From Paenibacillus polymyxa (GTDB lineage Bacteria > Bacillota > Bacilli > Paenibacillales > Paenibacillaceae): a stretch of 64,000 bases of DNA. Every line of letters starts with the position of its first letter. Position 1 is the stretch's first letter. Below are positions 63,340-64,000 of this stretch, in pieces. Below the pieces are notes generated by a model, which searched no databases, was not told the origin of the DNA, and saw nothing but the letters and a program-made list of their open reading frames with translations. Made by a program: the position numbers and the translations under genes. The stretch is from the NCBI RefSeq assembly GCF_015710975.1, contig NZ_CP049783.1, forward strand, positions 4,321,501 through 4,385,500, read 5' to 3'.

Positions 63340-64000
63340 ATGGAATCGCGGCATTTGTTTACCTTTATAAATGTGGTGGAGGCAGGCAGTTTTACGCGAG
63401 CAGCGCGTATACTGGATTATGCACAGTCAAGTATTACTGCTCAAATTCAAACACTGGAGACGGAATTGGGTACGCCGCTGTTTGATCGCATTGGCAAGAA
63501 AATCATGCTGACCGATGCCGGGCGACGCCTGCTGCCCTATGCGCAGGAAATTTCCAAGATGCATGCTATGGCTAAGGATGCGCTTCGTTCAGAAACAGAA
63601 TTAACAGGGACGCTAAAAATAGGAGCACCAGAGTCTCTGGCTGCTTTTCGTTTGCCGAGTTTGATCCGTGAGTACAGAGAGCGGTACCCAAAGGTCAAAA
63701 TTGTACTTAAGCCCGGCGAATGCTGGGAATTACGTGATTTGATCCGTTCCGGTGAACTGGATTTGGCTTTTTTGCTTCAACCTGAGACGGAGGATAGAGA
63801 ACTGAATATCACCACGCTTATTCATGAGCCGATGGCGCTGGTTGCGCCTCTGAAGCATTCACTGGTTGCCTGTACACAGGTAGAGCCTGCCGACTTGAAG
63901 GACGAAACCATTTTGCATACGGAGGCTGGATGTACGTACCGAATCCTTTTTGAGCAGTATTTGAACAAACACGGTATTTTTGCAGACCCTAGTCTGGAAT
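63340..64000 (+). CDS. LysR family transcriptional regulator, C-terminus cut by window edge
   Basis: About 220 residues in view. N-terminal helix-turn-helix FINVVEAGSFTRAARILDYAQSSITAQIQTLE with RIGKKIMLTDAGRRLLPYAQ, then the start of the periplasmic-binding-like effector domain (LKIGAPESLAAFRLPSLIREYRERYP). ATG 63340 has AAGGAG upstream. Likely regulates the divergent YjeH-like transporter in response to amino acids (inference). Confidence 0.9.
   Translation, partial: MESRHLFTFINVVEAGSFTRAARILDYAQSSITAQIQTLETELGTPLFDRIGKKIMLTDAGRRLLPYAQEISKMHAMAKDALRSETELTGTLKIGAPESLAAFRLPSLIREYRERYPKVKIVLKPGECWELRDLIRSGELDLAFLLQPETEDRELNITTLIHEPMALVAPLKHSLVACTQVEPADLKDETILHTEAGCTYRILFEQYLNKHGIFADPSLE

Overview
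The window looks like chromosome of a Paenibacillus, most likely the P. polymyxa group. Pointers are strong AGGAGG-type ribosome sites with frequent GTG and TTG starts, U-tailed terminators after most operons, parE-parC, a two-headed dynamin, a GerMN lipoprotein, and tandem amidases with copper-amine-oxidase N-domains. This placement rests on gene content and sequence style, not on a search. I saw no rRNA, tRNA, CRISPR array, insertion sequence or prophage.

Layout. 1-6.6 kb, minus strand: an anaerobic formate/hydrogen module (MpsC/DUF2294 protein, cysteine-type fdhF, HycB-like ferredoxin, hydA, second HycB-like ferredoxin, aspartase), with the parts list of a hydrogen-dependent CO2 reductase. 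6.9-10 kb: secreted alpha-amylase behind a promoter, two cre-like sites and a small leader ORF. 10.3-12.4 kb: leuCD. 12.6-16.7 kb: two paralogous cell-wall amidases and a GerMN lipoprotein. 16.9-22.5 kb: nth, a small unknown gene, glutathione peroxidase, dynA. 22.8-28.2 kb: heterodimeric ABC exporter, purT, GNAT. 28.4-33.2 kb: CAP-domain protein, TIGR00266/AIM24 protein, SGNH hydrolase and an ABC-2 transporter. 33.3-37.7 kb: topoisomerase IV. 38.0-48.3 kb: two MarR regulators, two 14-TM MFS pumps, two efflux adaptors, RNA modification genes, and a Fur-box flavodoxin operon with an unknown partner. 48.5-53.9 kb: a complete STM4015-4014-4013-4012-4011 operon (leucine-rich protein, ATP-grasp, alkaline-phosphatase-fold hydrolase, two radical SAM enzymes), whose function I do not know to be established. 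54-64 kb: YxcD-like and Gly-rich small proteins, PadR, carbonic anhydrase, M32 carboxypeptidase, a SsuABC-type importer, an aromatic acid exporter-like protein, and a YjeH-like amino acid transporter divergent from a LysR gene cut by the window edge.

Three genes (hydA, a SAM methyltransferase, the M32 carboxypeptidase) are each broken by one frameshift, and each is repaired by adding back one G to a G run. That shared signature suggests base-call undercounting more than real decay, so I annotate the full reconstructed spans. The most interesting loci are the STM4011-4015 operon, the HDCR-like cluster, and the structured or operator-rich leaders ahead of the amylase, flavodoxin and efflux operons.
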